Source of the DNA: JASGDN01 sp049840815
GTDB lineage: Bacteria; Chloroflexota; Chloroflexia; Thermomicrobiales; UBA6265
Assembly: GCA_049840815.1 (NCBI GenBank)
Contig: JASGJI010000019.1
Coordinates: 124,001-188,000, forward strand
Direction: 5' to 3'
Length of the DNA stretch: 64,000 bases
Part shown: in pieces, positions 17,613 through 25,518 of the stretch
How positions within the stretch are numbered: position 1 is the stretch's first letter
Layout: every line of letters starts with the position of its first letter
The notes under the pieces: generated by a model
What the model saw: the letters and a program-made list of their open reading frames with translations, nothing else
Told to the model about the DNA's origin: nothing
The model's database searches: none
Translations under genes and position numbers: made by a program

Positions 17613-18827
17613 ATGGTTGCAGGCGTTGTCGAGAAGATCCGGTCGGACGTCGATGAGATCATGCCAGGGGTCGTGGCCGACCGCCGCTGGTTGCACGAGC
17701 ATCCGGAGCTTGCCTTCGAGGAGGTCGAGACGGCGAAGTTCGTGGTGGAGCGCCTCCAGCAGCTCGGGGTGGACGACATCCAGACAGGCGCCGGGGGCAG
17801 CACCGGCGTCACTGGACTGATTCACGGATCGAAGCCAGCATCGGGCAAGACCAAGGTCGTCGCCCTCCGTGCCGACATGGACGCGCTGCCGATCCTGGAG
17901 GAGAACGCCGTCGAGTACGTCTCCCAGAACCCGGGCACGATGCACGCATGCGGACACGATGCGCACACCGCCATGCTGATGGCGGTCGCCCGCGTGTTGC
18001 TGGATCGCCGCGACGAGTTCAGCGGCACCGTGAAGCTGCTCTTCCAGCCGGCGGAGGAACTGCCACCGGGAGGCGCCATCGGGATGGTGCAGGCGGGCGT
18101 GCTCGACTCACCGCACGTCGATGCCGTCTTCGGGGCGCACGTTTCGTCGCAACTGGCAGCCGGCAAGATCGGATTGCGTCCGGCTGGGCCGGGCTGCGCG
18201 GCGGCGGACCGCTTCCGGATCGTGATCCAGGGCAAGGGCGGCCATGCCGCGCGTCCGCAGGCAGCAGTCGATCCGGTGGTGATCGGCTCGCAGATCGTGC
18301 TGGCGTTGCAGACGCTGGTCTCCCGTGAGACCGATCCGATGGATGCCGCAGTCGTCAGCACCACGGCCTTCCTGGCCGGTGAGGCCTTCAATGTCATTCC
18401 GGATACGGCGGAGTTGCGCGGAACGGTGCGCACGCTGACCGAGGAGACACGCCAGAACATCGCCAGGCGGCTGCCGGAGATTGCCAAGGGGATCGGCGAA
18501 GCAGCCCGCGCGGAGATCAGCGTCGATTGGTACTGGGGCTACCCGAGCATCCAGAACGACGGCGACATGGTCGCCATCGCCCGCGCGGCGGCGGAGGAAG
18601 TCGTCGGTGCGGAGAACGTCGTCGATTCCCCACTCGGCATGGGCGGCGAGGACTTCGCATACTTCTCGCTGGAGCGCCCAAGCTGCTTCTACAACGTCGG
18701 CACGCGCAACGAGGAGCGCGGCATTACCTGGGGCCACCACCACCCTCGCTTCGACATCGAGGAAGAGGGAATGAGCGCCGGCATCGCGACGATGGCGAAC
18801 ATCGCCATCAGCTACCTGGCCTCGTAA
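17613..18827 (+). CDS. M20-family amidohydrolase, array member 7
   Basis: A 404-residue M20D-type amidohydrolase, last of the array. AAGGAG lies nine bases before the ATG at 17613. The frame is open far upstream, inside member 6, but that extension is Arg-rich out-of-frame translation. Intact residues: HACGHDAHTAMLMA, FQPAEELPPGG, GAHVSSQ, GKGGHAARPQAAVDP, GGEDFAYF and GHHHPRFDIEE. It combines a lid like members 3 and 4 with a C-terminus like 5 and 6, which could reflect recombination among paralogues (inference). A strong hairpin terminator follows. Confidence 0.9.
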   Translation: MVAGVVEKIRSDVDEIMPGVVADRRWLHEHPELAFEEVETAKFVVERLQQLGVDDIQTGAGGSTGVTGLIHGSKPASGKTKVVALRADMDALPILEENAVEYVSQNPGTMHACGHDAHTAMLMAVARVLLDRRDEFSGTVKLLFQPAEELPPGGAIGMVQAGVLDSPHVDAVFGAHVSSQLAAGKIGLRPAGPGCAAADRFRIVIQGKGGHAARPQAAVDPVVIGSQIVLALQTLVSRETDPMDAAVVSTTAFLAGEAFNVIPDTAELRGTVRTLTEETRQNIARRLPEIAKGIGEAARAEISVDWYWGYPSIQNDGDMVAIARAAAEEVVGAENVVDSPLGMGGEDFAYFSLERPSCFYNVGTRNEERGITWGHHHPRFDIEEEGMSAGIATMANIAISYLAS

Positions 18828-18857
18828 GCCGCCACTGCATCCGGCAGGCGTGCGCCG

Positions 18858-18891
18858 ATCGGGACGGGATCACCCTTGATCCCGTCCCGAT
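18858..18891 (+). terminator. Hairpin terminator ending the amidohydrolase array
   Basis: A perfect 15-base stem (18858-18872 and 18877-18891) with a four-base loop, followed by TTCGTGT. It lies 30 bp past the stop of array member 7 and separates the array from hemQ. Confidence 0.8.
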
Positions 18892-18985
18892 TTCGTGTGA
18901 CCTTGAAGGGGACATTGGCGCGACCGCTGCGACGTCAGAGCCGACGATCCCGGTCCGCGTCCCCAGTTCCAAGGAGTCCGTTTTC

Positions 18986-19726
18986 ATGTCCGAACCACGC
19001 AACACCACGCCGCACGGCGTTCCCGCCGGTGCGCCCGCTCCGGAAGCCCCGAAGTCTGCCTTCACGTCGTTCTGGCTCTACAAGCGCAAGCCGGGTTGGA
19101 CGGCGATCAATGGCGACGAGCATTGGCCCGCCGCCGCCGCCCAGTTCCAGTCACTGATGAACGAGCTGCCGGATGGCATCGAGCTACGCGGCACCTATTC
19201 CTCGCTCGGCCTCACGCCGGATGTCGAGTTCATCGTCTGGGCCGTCGCGCCGACGCTCGACCTGCTGCAGGGCCTTGCGATCGCAATCGACCGCACGGCA
19301 ATCGGTCAGCACCTCGAACTGAAGCGCGTCTATCACGGTTCGGCGGGCGTCTCCCAGTACGACCCGACGCACGGTCCAGCCTTCCTGCTCGGCAAGCCGG
19401 CCAAGCGCTACCTGAGCGTCTACCCGTTCACGAAGACGCCGGACTGGTTCCTGCTGCCATACCAGGAGCGTCGCCGCCTGATGATCGAGCATGGCGAACT
19501 CGGCCGCGAATACCCGTCGATCAACACGAACACGGTCAATTCCTTCGGTATCGCCGACCAGGAGTTCATCGTCGCACTGGAGGACGACAATCCGAAGCTG
19601 CTGATCGACATGGTACAGAAGCTGCGTGGCGCCGAGGTCCGCAAGTGGACGGCGGTGGACACCCCCATCTACCTGGGCGACCGCAAGCCGATCGGCGATG
19701 TGCTGTCCGACCTGCGCGGCCGGTAG
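18986..19726 (+). CDS. hemQ: Coproheme decarboxylase / chlorite dismutase-family heme protein
   Basis: A 246-residue member of the chlorite dismutase superfamily, of the type that converts coproheme to heme b in monoderm bacteria. The catalytic Tyr and propionate-binding Lys occur in SVYPFTKTPDWF. The probable proximal His is in MIEHGELGREY, and the typical SFGIADQEFIVALEDDNP and VQKLRGAEVRKWT segments follow. AAGGAG lies nine bases before the ATG at 18986; residues 1-25 are a Pro/Ala-rich extension. Other heme-synthesis genes are not in the window. True chlorite dismutase activity is unlikely from the motif set, but this is inference. Confidence 0.88.
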   Translation: MSEPRNTTPHGVPAGAPAPEAPKSAFTSFWLYKRKPGWTAINGDEHWPAAAAQFQSLMNELPDGIELRGTYSSLGLTPDVEFIVWAVAPTLDLLQGLAIAIDRTAIGQHLELKRVYHGSAGVSQYDPTHGPAFLLGKPAKRYLSVYPFTKTPDWFLLPYQERRRLMIEHGELGREYPSINTNTVNSFGIADQEFIVALEDDNPKLLIDMVQKLRGAEVRKWTAVDTPIYLGDRKPIGDVLSDLRGR

Positions 19727-19749
19727 GTAATACCGGAAATACGGAGATA

Positions 19750-19787
19750 CGGAACGGCGGATGACCCATCGGTCATCCGCCGTTCCG
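19750..19787. terminator. Bidirectional hairpin terminator
   Basis: Perfect 17-base arms around the loop CATC, between the stops of hemQ (plus) and uxuA (minus). Confidence 0.8.
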
Positions 19788-19805
19788 CGTTCATAGGAGC
19801 CTCGA

Positions 19806-20858
19806 TCAGTCCGCCACGGCGGCTTCCGCACCCGCGACTGGATGGCCATAGGTGCCCGGCTCGTTCTCCTTGCCAACCGCCTCCATCAGGCCACGCAGGT
19901 ACCCGATCGCATAGAGCCGCCCCATCACCTCGTAGCCGGGATTGTCGTTGCGCTCACCGGCCAGCGTCGGGACGTGATCGACCCGCATCACGCCGTCGAA
20001 GCGAACGTCGTTGTAGGCACGGATCGTCTCGTGCATGTCCGTCTGCCCCTCGTCGTGGAAGGTTTCGACGAAGGTGTCGCGGTCGCCCCGCACATCGCGG
20101 AAGTGAACGAAATGGATCTTGCCCTGACGCCCGAAGTGACGGATCGTCTCCGGCACATCGCATCCCATCGCCGAGAAATTGCCCTGGCAGAAGGTGAGGC
20201 CGTTATTCGGGCTGGGAGCCATATCGATCACCCGCTGGAAGTTCTCCGGGCTGGTGAGGATACGTCCGATCCCGCGCACCGGCGAGCGCGGGGGATCGTC
20301 CGGATGCACCGCGAGCTTCACGCCCGCCTTCTCCGCGACCGGCACGACCTTCTTCAGGAAGTAGTCCATCCGCTCCCAGAGCTGCTCCTCCGTCACCTCG
20401 CCCCATTCCGTCAGCGGGGCGTTGTCGATCAGCGCCTGATCGTACCCGGTGACCATCGCGCCGCCGCGCCCCGGCACGTCCATCGTCGTGCGCAGCCAGC
20501 CGATACCCGCCATCCAGTTGTGGCAGATCACCGGAATGTCCAGCCGCCCCATGTTCTCGATCAGCTGGCAGAAATGCGCGATGTGCTCGTCGCGATCGCC
20601 GAGACCGAGTTTGATCGGCTCCTGGATCGCGGCAGGACCGGACTCGATCACCTGCACGTTCAGGCCCTCGGCCAGGAAGGATTCCTTCACGCTCCGCAAG
20701 AGCTCGAAATCCCAGGGCGGGGGCAGGTCCGGCCCTTCCGGCACGCCGGTGACGACGTCCTGCACATCGAGCTGCTTGCAGAGATCCCACATCAGCGACT
20801 TCTGCGGACGCAGGACTTCGGCAATGCGGAACGGAACATTGGGGGTGGTATTGGCCAT
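19806..20858 (-). CDS. uxuA: Mannonate dehydratase
   Basis: UxuA dehydrates D-mannonate to 2-keto-3-deoxygluconate in glucuronate catabolism. The 350-residue protein has the TIM-barrel metal-site segments of the family: VICHNWMAGIGW, KLAVHPDDPP, GLTFCQGNFSAMG, KIHFVHFRDVRG, FHDEGQTDM and VDHVPT. The ATG at 20858 has GGAGG about eleven bases upstream. No uxaC, uxuB, kdgK or kdgA neighbour is present, so it is an orphan here. Related mannonate/gluconate dehydratases can have relaxed specificity. Confidence 0.88.
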   Translation of the reverse strand: MANTTPNVPFRIAEVLRPQKSLMWDLCKQLDVQDVVTGVPEGPDLPPPWDFELLRSVKESFLAEGLNVQVIESGPAAIQEPIKLGLGDRDEHIAHFCQLIENMGRLDIPVICHNWMAGIGWLRTTMDVPGRGGAMVTGYDQALIDNAPLTEWGEVTEEQLWERMDYFLKKVVPVAEKAGVKLAVHPDDPPRSPVRGIGRILTSPENFQRVIDMAPSPNNGLTFCQGNFSAMGCDVPETIRHFGRQGKIHFVHFRDVRGDRDTFVETFHDEGQTDMHETIRAYNDVRFDGVMRVDHVPTLAGERNDNPGYEVMGRLYAIGYLRGLMEAVGKENEPGTYGHPVAGAEAAVAD

Positions 20859-21351
20859 CGGAGAGAGTTCCTCCATCGCGCATAGATCGTCGGTCAACGG
20901 CGGCTCGTACCGCGCCCGGATATGGCACGGGCTGAGCGAATGACGACATGACTTCGTGCGCAGATTGTCCTGCGGGATGGCAGGCTTGGCAACTCTCCCG
21001 CGCATCGGCTAGGGTGTGCATGTCACTTGGCCATCACCATGAGGAATCATCATGATCGCATTCGTATCCCATCCCCCGCGTCGGCCCTCACCCTCTGCCG
21101 ACCGCCTCGCCGTCGGGGAGCGCTGAGCCCGGCCGGACCCGATCCGGCCCGCTTCACTGACGGCGAAAGACCATCTGGATACCTCCTGCCCCGGATGCCG
21201 AACGTCGGCATTTGTGAGGGCGAATTCTGGTGTCCACATCGCTCCCCATGCAACTCCTGGCGCGCGTCATCGATCGATGGCGTCCTGATGTGTCGTGTCG
21301 TCGCTGGCCGGATCGTGGTCCGAGTCGGGCGGCGAGGGGAGTCCGTGGTCC
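20859..21351. other. 493-bp divergent intergenic region
   Basis: Separates uxuA (minus) from the MFS gene (plus). Short frames here are Arg/Pro-rich and look like noise. I see no convincing -10/-35 pair, terminator, repeat or RNA structure, only the uxuA ribosome binding site at its left edge. Confidence 0.4.
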
Positions 21352-22581
21352 ATGCGACCGATCCTGACCAATCGTTCCTTCGTGTTTCTGTGGTTCGCCG
21401 GCCTGGCCGAGCAACTCACCTGGTGGATGCTGCATACGGCCATCCTGTTGCTCGTCTTCGAGCGGACGGGGTCGGCGTTCGGGACCGGGCTGATCCCGGT
21501 CTTCTCCTCGCTCCCCGCCATCCTGTTCGGCGCGGTGGCCGGGCGGATCGTGGACGGGTTCGACCGGCGGCAGGTAATGCGCTGGGGATCGGTGGCGATG
21601 CTCGCGTTACTGGTGGTCGCCCTCCCGTTCGCGCATGCGACCCCGGCGATCGGGTTATACGCCTTCATCGTGCTGCAATCGGCGGTGATGACCGTGATGT
21701 CGCCCGCCGAGAACGCGTTGTTGCCCACCCTCGTCGACGTCGAGCACCTGAAGACGGCCAACGCGCTGAACGTGCTGAACGATGGTTTCGGGCGCATCCT
21801 TGGCCCGGCGGTCGGCGCGTGGCTGCTGGTGCGCTCGGGACCGACCTCGCTGGTGGCGATCTCCCTGGTCCTGACGGCCGTCGGCTGGGGATTGCTGACA
21901 GCGATGCCCCCGCTGGCGCCGCGTGCGGACCGCGAGCGGGTCGATCTTCGGGCGACCGGGCCGACAGGGATCGTCGCCTCGCTGCGCGATCAGGGGCAGC
22001 TCGCCCGGCGCATCCTGATCGCGGGCGGACCGCTCGCGACGATCATCATCACGTTCCTGCTCTACATGGTCGGGGACGTGCCCTTCACGGCGGTGATCCC
22101 GGCATTCTTCACCGATTCGCTCCACACGACGACGGAAGAATTCGGATTCATGCTCTCGCTGCGTGGCGTGGTCGGCATTCTGGGCGGGGTGCTGATCGCG
22201 GCGATCGCACGATCGCCGCGCGTGTCGTCACGCGGGCTGCTGATGGCCGGGCTGGCGGGGTATGGCTTCGCCATGGCGATCCAGGGCGTCATCAACGACT
22301 TCCAGATCGGGTTGTGGTTCCTGATCGTGGTCGGACCCGCTGCCGCCGCGATCCAGACGGGCATGAACACGATGCTGCAGGAGGCATCGCCGGACGACGA
22401 GCGGGGACGCGTCTTTGCCCTTGTCGGCACGCTCGCCGGCCTCGTGACCATCACCATGAGCTTCAGCGCCGGAGCCATTGCCGATGTCGTGGGAACGCGC
22501 CCGGTCGTGATTGCGGCAGGAATGCTCCAGATCCTGCCGGTGCTCGTCCTGATGCGATCGCGGACGCCTACGATGACATGA
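21352..22581 (+). CDS. MFS transporter (EntS/MFS_3-like)
   Basis: A 409-residue carrier with ~12 hydrophobic segments beginning directly at MRPILTNRSFVFLWFAGLAEQ, typical of the MFS_3 group of exporters. A characteristic loop motif, GAVAGRIVDGFDRRQVM, follows helix 2, and LNDGFGRILGPAVGAWLL lies in helix 5. The ATG at 21352 is used since an upstream in-frame start at 21295 adds only a polar stretch. Substrate unknown. A bidirectional terminator separates it from the convergent quinoprotein gene. Confidence 0.8.
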   Translation: MRPILTNRSFVFLWFAGLAEQLTWWMLHTAILLLVFERTGSAFGTGLIPVFSSLPAILFGAVAGRIVDGFDRRQVMRWGSVAMLALLVVALPFAHATPAIGLYAFIVLQSAVMTVMSPAENALLPTLVDVEHLKTANALNVLNDGFGRILGPAVGAWLLVRSGPTSLVAISLVLTAVGWGLLTAMPPLAPRADRERVDLRATGPTGIVASLRDQGQLARRILIAGGPLATIIITFLLYMVGDVPFTAVIPAFFTDSLHTTTEEFGFMLSLRGVVGILGGVLIAAIARSPRVSSRGLLMAGLAGYGFAMAIQGVINDFQIGLWFLIVVGPAAAAIQTGMNTMLQEASPDDERGRVFALVGTLAGLVTITMSFSAGAIADVVGTRPVVIAAGMLQILPVLVLMRSRTPTMT

Positions 22582-22586
22582 AGAAA

Positions 22587-22621
22587 CCGCGCCCGTCTGC
22601 CTTCACGGCAGACGGGCGCGG
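22587..22621. terminator. Bidirectional hairpin terminator
   Basis: Perfect 15-base GC-rich arms around a five-base loop, immediately between the MFS stop and the quinoprotein stop. Confidence 0.8.
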
Positions 22622-22638
22622 GGAACCGGTCGCGGGGG

Positions 22639-24675
22639 CTACTCGGCGGTAACCGTACCCGCCATCCCGGCCTGCCGATGCCCAGGGACCGAGCAGTAGA
22701 AGTCGTAGCTGCCAGCCGGGAGGTTGACTGTGAACGTCGCCTGCTCGCCATTTTCCAGCAGGCCGGAGTTGATCGCGGGCTGGTCGATCACAAAGTCGTG
22801 CTGGATCGCGCCGGAGTTGACCAACGTGATGGCGACATCGGTGTCCGCCGGGATCGCGATCGCGCGCGTCCGATAGCCAAGATCGTACGCCTCGACCGTG
22901 ATCGCCAAAACGCCGTCGTCATCGGCAACCGGCGTGGCGGCCTCCTGCGCGGTGACTCCGCTCTCTTCGGTCTCCGCCACGGGAGTGGATGCCGCAGCAT
23001 CGGCCGCATCCGGCACGGTACCACCGCCGATGCCCAGCTTGAAGGCGACCAGCTCGGCGACCGGCTCCGGAACCTCGCCCTCCGGGAACTGCCCCGGCTT
23101 TACCATGAACGGACCGCCTGCGCCAACGAGCAGCAGGTCGCCCGCGATCGAGACCGGAGCATTGATGCCACCGTGTAGCTGGAAGTTCCAGAGCTCGGTG
23201 CCATCCTCGGTCGAGTAGCCGCGTACGATACTGTTCCGGCAGAGATCACGACATCGTTGGCGACCGCTGCCGAACCAAGCGGAAGCGCTGGCGTGGTGTG
23301 CTGCCACAGCACATCACCGGTGTTCGCATCGAGGCAGAGGAACTCGCCGCTGGACTGGCTCTCGTCGATCCGGCTGAAGTCGAGTCCGGTCGAGTTATAC
23401 CAGGTCGGCCAGTTGTTCACTGCAACGAACACGCGACCGTTGGAGACGGCGATGGGACATTGCACGGCCCCGTTGAAGCCCGGGAACACCTCGATGTACT
23501 CGTCGTCCGGCAATTCCTCCAGCTCATCGTTCTGATGCTTCCCGACGAGCGTGTTCCAGATCAGGTTGCCGGTCTCGCGATTGACGGCGATGACATGCCC
23601 GTTCTTGCCGGAACCGATGACTGCCGGAATCTCGCGGCCGTGCGACGTGATGCTCGTCACAACCGGCGTGTTCTGGTAGTCGAGGTCGAAGATATCGCGG
23701 GAGCGCGGCTGCTGATACCAGCGGACTGCTCCAGCCACCGGGTCGAATGCGACCAGCGAGTTGGTGTAGAGGTTGTTGCCCGGCCGGCTCCCGGAGTTGG
23801 GGTTGCCGGGGGTACCGGGGAACGGCCCGGGATTGCCGGTGCCGAAGTAAAGCTGGCCGGCATCGTCCACGGAGACCGCGTACCAGACGCCGCCGCCGGA
23901 ATTCGCGCGGGAGTCGCCCCATAGGTCATCGGTGGTGGTGTCCCACTGCCACATGGTCGCTCCGCTACTGGCATCCAGCGCATAGAGAATGGCCCTTGGT
24001 ACCGCCGGTGTACCAGCCTGATGGCGTGCCCGGATTGCCAGGGACGGTGCTGACATACACCGTGCTGTCGTAGATGGTGGGCGCAATGGTGATGCTCTCG
24101 CCCGGATGATTGGTCAGCTGAACGCGCCAGACCAGCTCCCCGGTCTCGATGGCGACGGCAGCCACTTCGCCGGTGTTGCCGAGCGCACCGTAAACTTGCC
24201 CGTATCCGATGGCGAGTCCATTCGGCCCATGCGTGCCGACGTTGAAGTCGGTCTTCCAGATCTCTTCGCCGGTTTCGCGGTTCAGCGCGATGAAGTTGCT
24301 CTGCATGTCGTGCACGTAGATGACATCGCCCGCCACGATCGAGGTAGAGGTGATGGCGCCATAGCCGGACTTGCCTGTCAGGGTATAGCGCCAGGCCGGA
24401 CCGAGCGTGTCGACATTCGACGCATCAATGGTGGACCTGGCAGCGGCGCGCGTCGCTGCCAGGTTTCCGGCAGGCGTCGGCCAGTCAGCCGCAAACTCGG
24501 TGATTTCGGCGGGGATGGGATCACCCATCGAAACGGGCGTAGCCGGCACCATGATGCCCCCATCCTGGGCGACGGTCGAGCCGATCGTACTCACTCCAGC
24601 GATGGCCGTACCGGCCACAGCGGTTGTGGCTACGAAGGTACGACGGTTGACGCGTGTTCTGGACGACTCAGTCAC
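22639..24675 (-). pseudogene. Frameshifted exported PQQ-type beta-propeller / plastocyanin fusion
   Basis: One gene split over three frames. Segment 1 (24675 to ~23995) has a GTG start with GGGGAGG seven bases upstream, a twin-arginine leader (NRRTFVATTAVAG) and the first propeller blades. Segment 2 (~23995 to ~23235) and segment 3 (~23235 to 22639) continue the propeller. The Trp-docking repeats TGEEIWKTD, TGELVWRVQ, SGATMWQWD, TGNLIWNTL, TGDVLWQHT and DGTELWNFQ run across all three frames. Segment 3 ends in a type I copper domain (~85 residues) with His in IQHDF, then Cys, His and Met in FYCSVPGHRQAGM. The two breaks are consistent with a 1-base gain near the GGGCCC-like tract at ~23991 and a 1-base loss near 23235. 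This may be a recent pseudogene or sequence error; if intact it would be an exported ~680-residue oxidoreductase or redox carrier. Confidence 0.75.
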
Positions 24676-24743
24676 AGGTATGCCTCCCCGGCTGGTGCTC
24701 ACCGCAATGTGAGCCGACGAACATGTCTTGCAATGCAGACTTT

Positions 24744-24760
24744 TTCAACACGTTGTTGAA
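24744..24760. promoter_or_regulatory. Palindromic operator candidate 1
   Basis: TTCAACACGTTGTTGAA, perfect seven-base arms with a three-base spacer, in the divergent region between the quinoprotein gene and the TetR gene. Size and position fit a TetR-family operator (inference). Confidence 0.55.
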
Positions 24761-24783
24761 TACAACGAGCCTATCGATCCTGA

Positions 24784-24801
24784 CCATGTTTGTCAACATG
24801 G
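24784..24801. promoter_or_regulatory. Palindromic operator candidate 2
   Basis: CCATGTTTGTCAACATGG, perfect seven-base arms with a four-base centre, 36 bp before the TetR start. It shares the GTCAACA/TCAACA core with candidate 1 and lies where it could block TetR-gene transcription. Confidence 0.55.
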
Positions 24802-24836
24802 TTTTTCGCTAGACTTCCCTCCTGATGGAGGCACCT

Positions 24837-25454
24837 ATGACATCGACCGATCCTCGTCCCGCTCGAACTCGCCAGCGACTCTTCGACGCTCTGTACCAAC
24901 TTGCCGGAACCCACGATCTGACCGAGCTTTCGATCAGCGAGATCGCCCGTACCGCAGGGGTCGATCGTGGCAGCTTCTACACGCAGTTTGCCGACAAGCA
25001 GACGTTTCTCGACGCGGTCTGCGCGGAATTGTTCGTCGATTTCGACGAGATGCTCGAGAACCTCCGCGACGAATCGTGGTACCGGGATGAGATCGACATT
25101 GCAACCATTCCCAGCATCTACCCCATCGTGGCGAGACGCGCCGCGCTCTACCGCCAGCTTCTCGCTGGCGCGGGGCCGACCGCGTTTCGCAGCATGCTTC
25201 ACCGACGGATGTGCGAAGCATTCATTGAACTCGCAGAATTGCACGGTGTCGCAACACCACATGCATTGCCCCCGCTTCCGATTCGCGCAGAATTTGCGTC
25301 TGCCGGTCTTCTCGCCCTGGTCTCCCGCTGGCTGGCAGATGAGCGTGAGGACGAGATCGACCAGTACACCTTCTGGGCATGGGAAATGTTGACACTGCTG
25401 GGGCAGCGCTCCCCAACGTTTCGGCCACTCGGCACCGGTTCCGCCAGGACATGA
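24837..25454 (+). CDS. TetR-family transcriptional regulator
   Basis: A 205-residue regulator. Residues ~10-55 form the TetR helix-turn-helix (RQRLFDALYQLAG, LSISEIARTAGVDRGSFYTQFADKQTFL), with the usual Y-x-x-F segment. The C-terminal ~140 residues are an unassigned ligand/dimer domain. The ATG at 24837 has GGAGG six bases upstream; the ATG at 24825 would place that site inside the gene. It is divergent from the quinoprotein-plastocyanin gene, with two palindromes between them, suggesting autoregulation and control of that gene. The inducer is unknown. Confidence 0.88.
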   Translation: MTSTDPRPARTRQRLFDALYQLAGTHDLTELSISEIARTAGVDRGSFYTQFADKQTFLDAVCAELFVDFDEMLENLRDESWYRDEIDIATIPSIYPIVARRAALYRQLLAGAGPTAFRSMLHRRMCEAFIELAELHGVATPHALPPLPIRAEFASAGLLALVSRWLADEREDEIDQYTFWAWEMLTLLGQRSPTFRPLGTGSART

Positions 25455-25494
25455 CCGCGCCGCCGGGAGAACACTCCCCGGCGGCGCGGTCATG
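25450..25494. terminator. Bidirectional hairpin terminator
   Basis: Perfect 18-base arms around a nine-base loop. The left arm overlaps the TetR stop codon. It lies between the TetR gene and the convergent ADP-ribosylglycohydrolase-type gene. Confidence 0.8.
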
Positions 25495-25518
25495 CGTGGA
25501 TCGCGGTGTTCTTCTGGG

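Noticed and set aside
9602..18827. Amidohydrolase array as an assembly duplication artefact
   Set aside because: The seven proteins differ at many positions including lid and C-terminal motifs, so they are not repeated copies of the same sequence.
21027..21351. Small gene upstream of the MFS carrier
   Set aside because: The frames are Arg/Pro-rich, run into the MFS gene out of frame and lack a convincing start signal.
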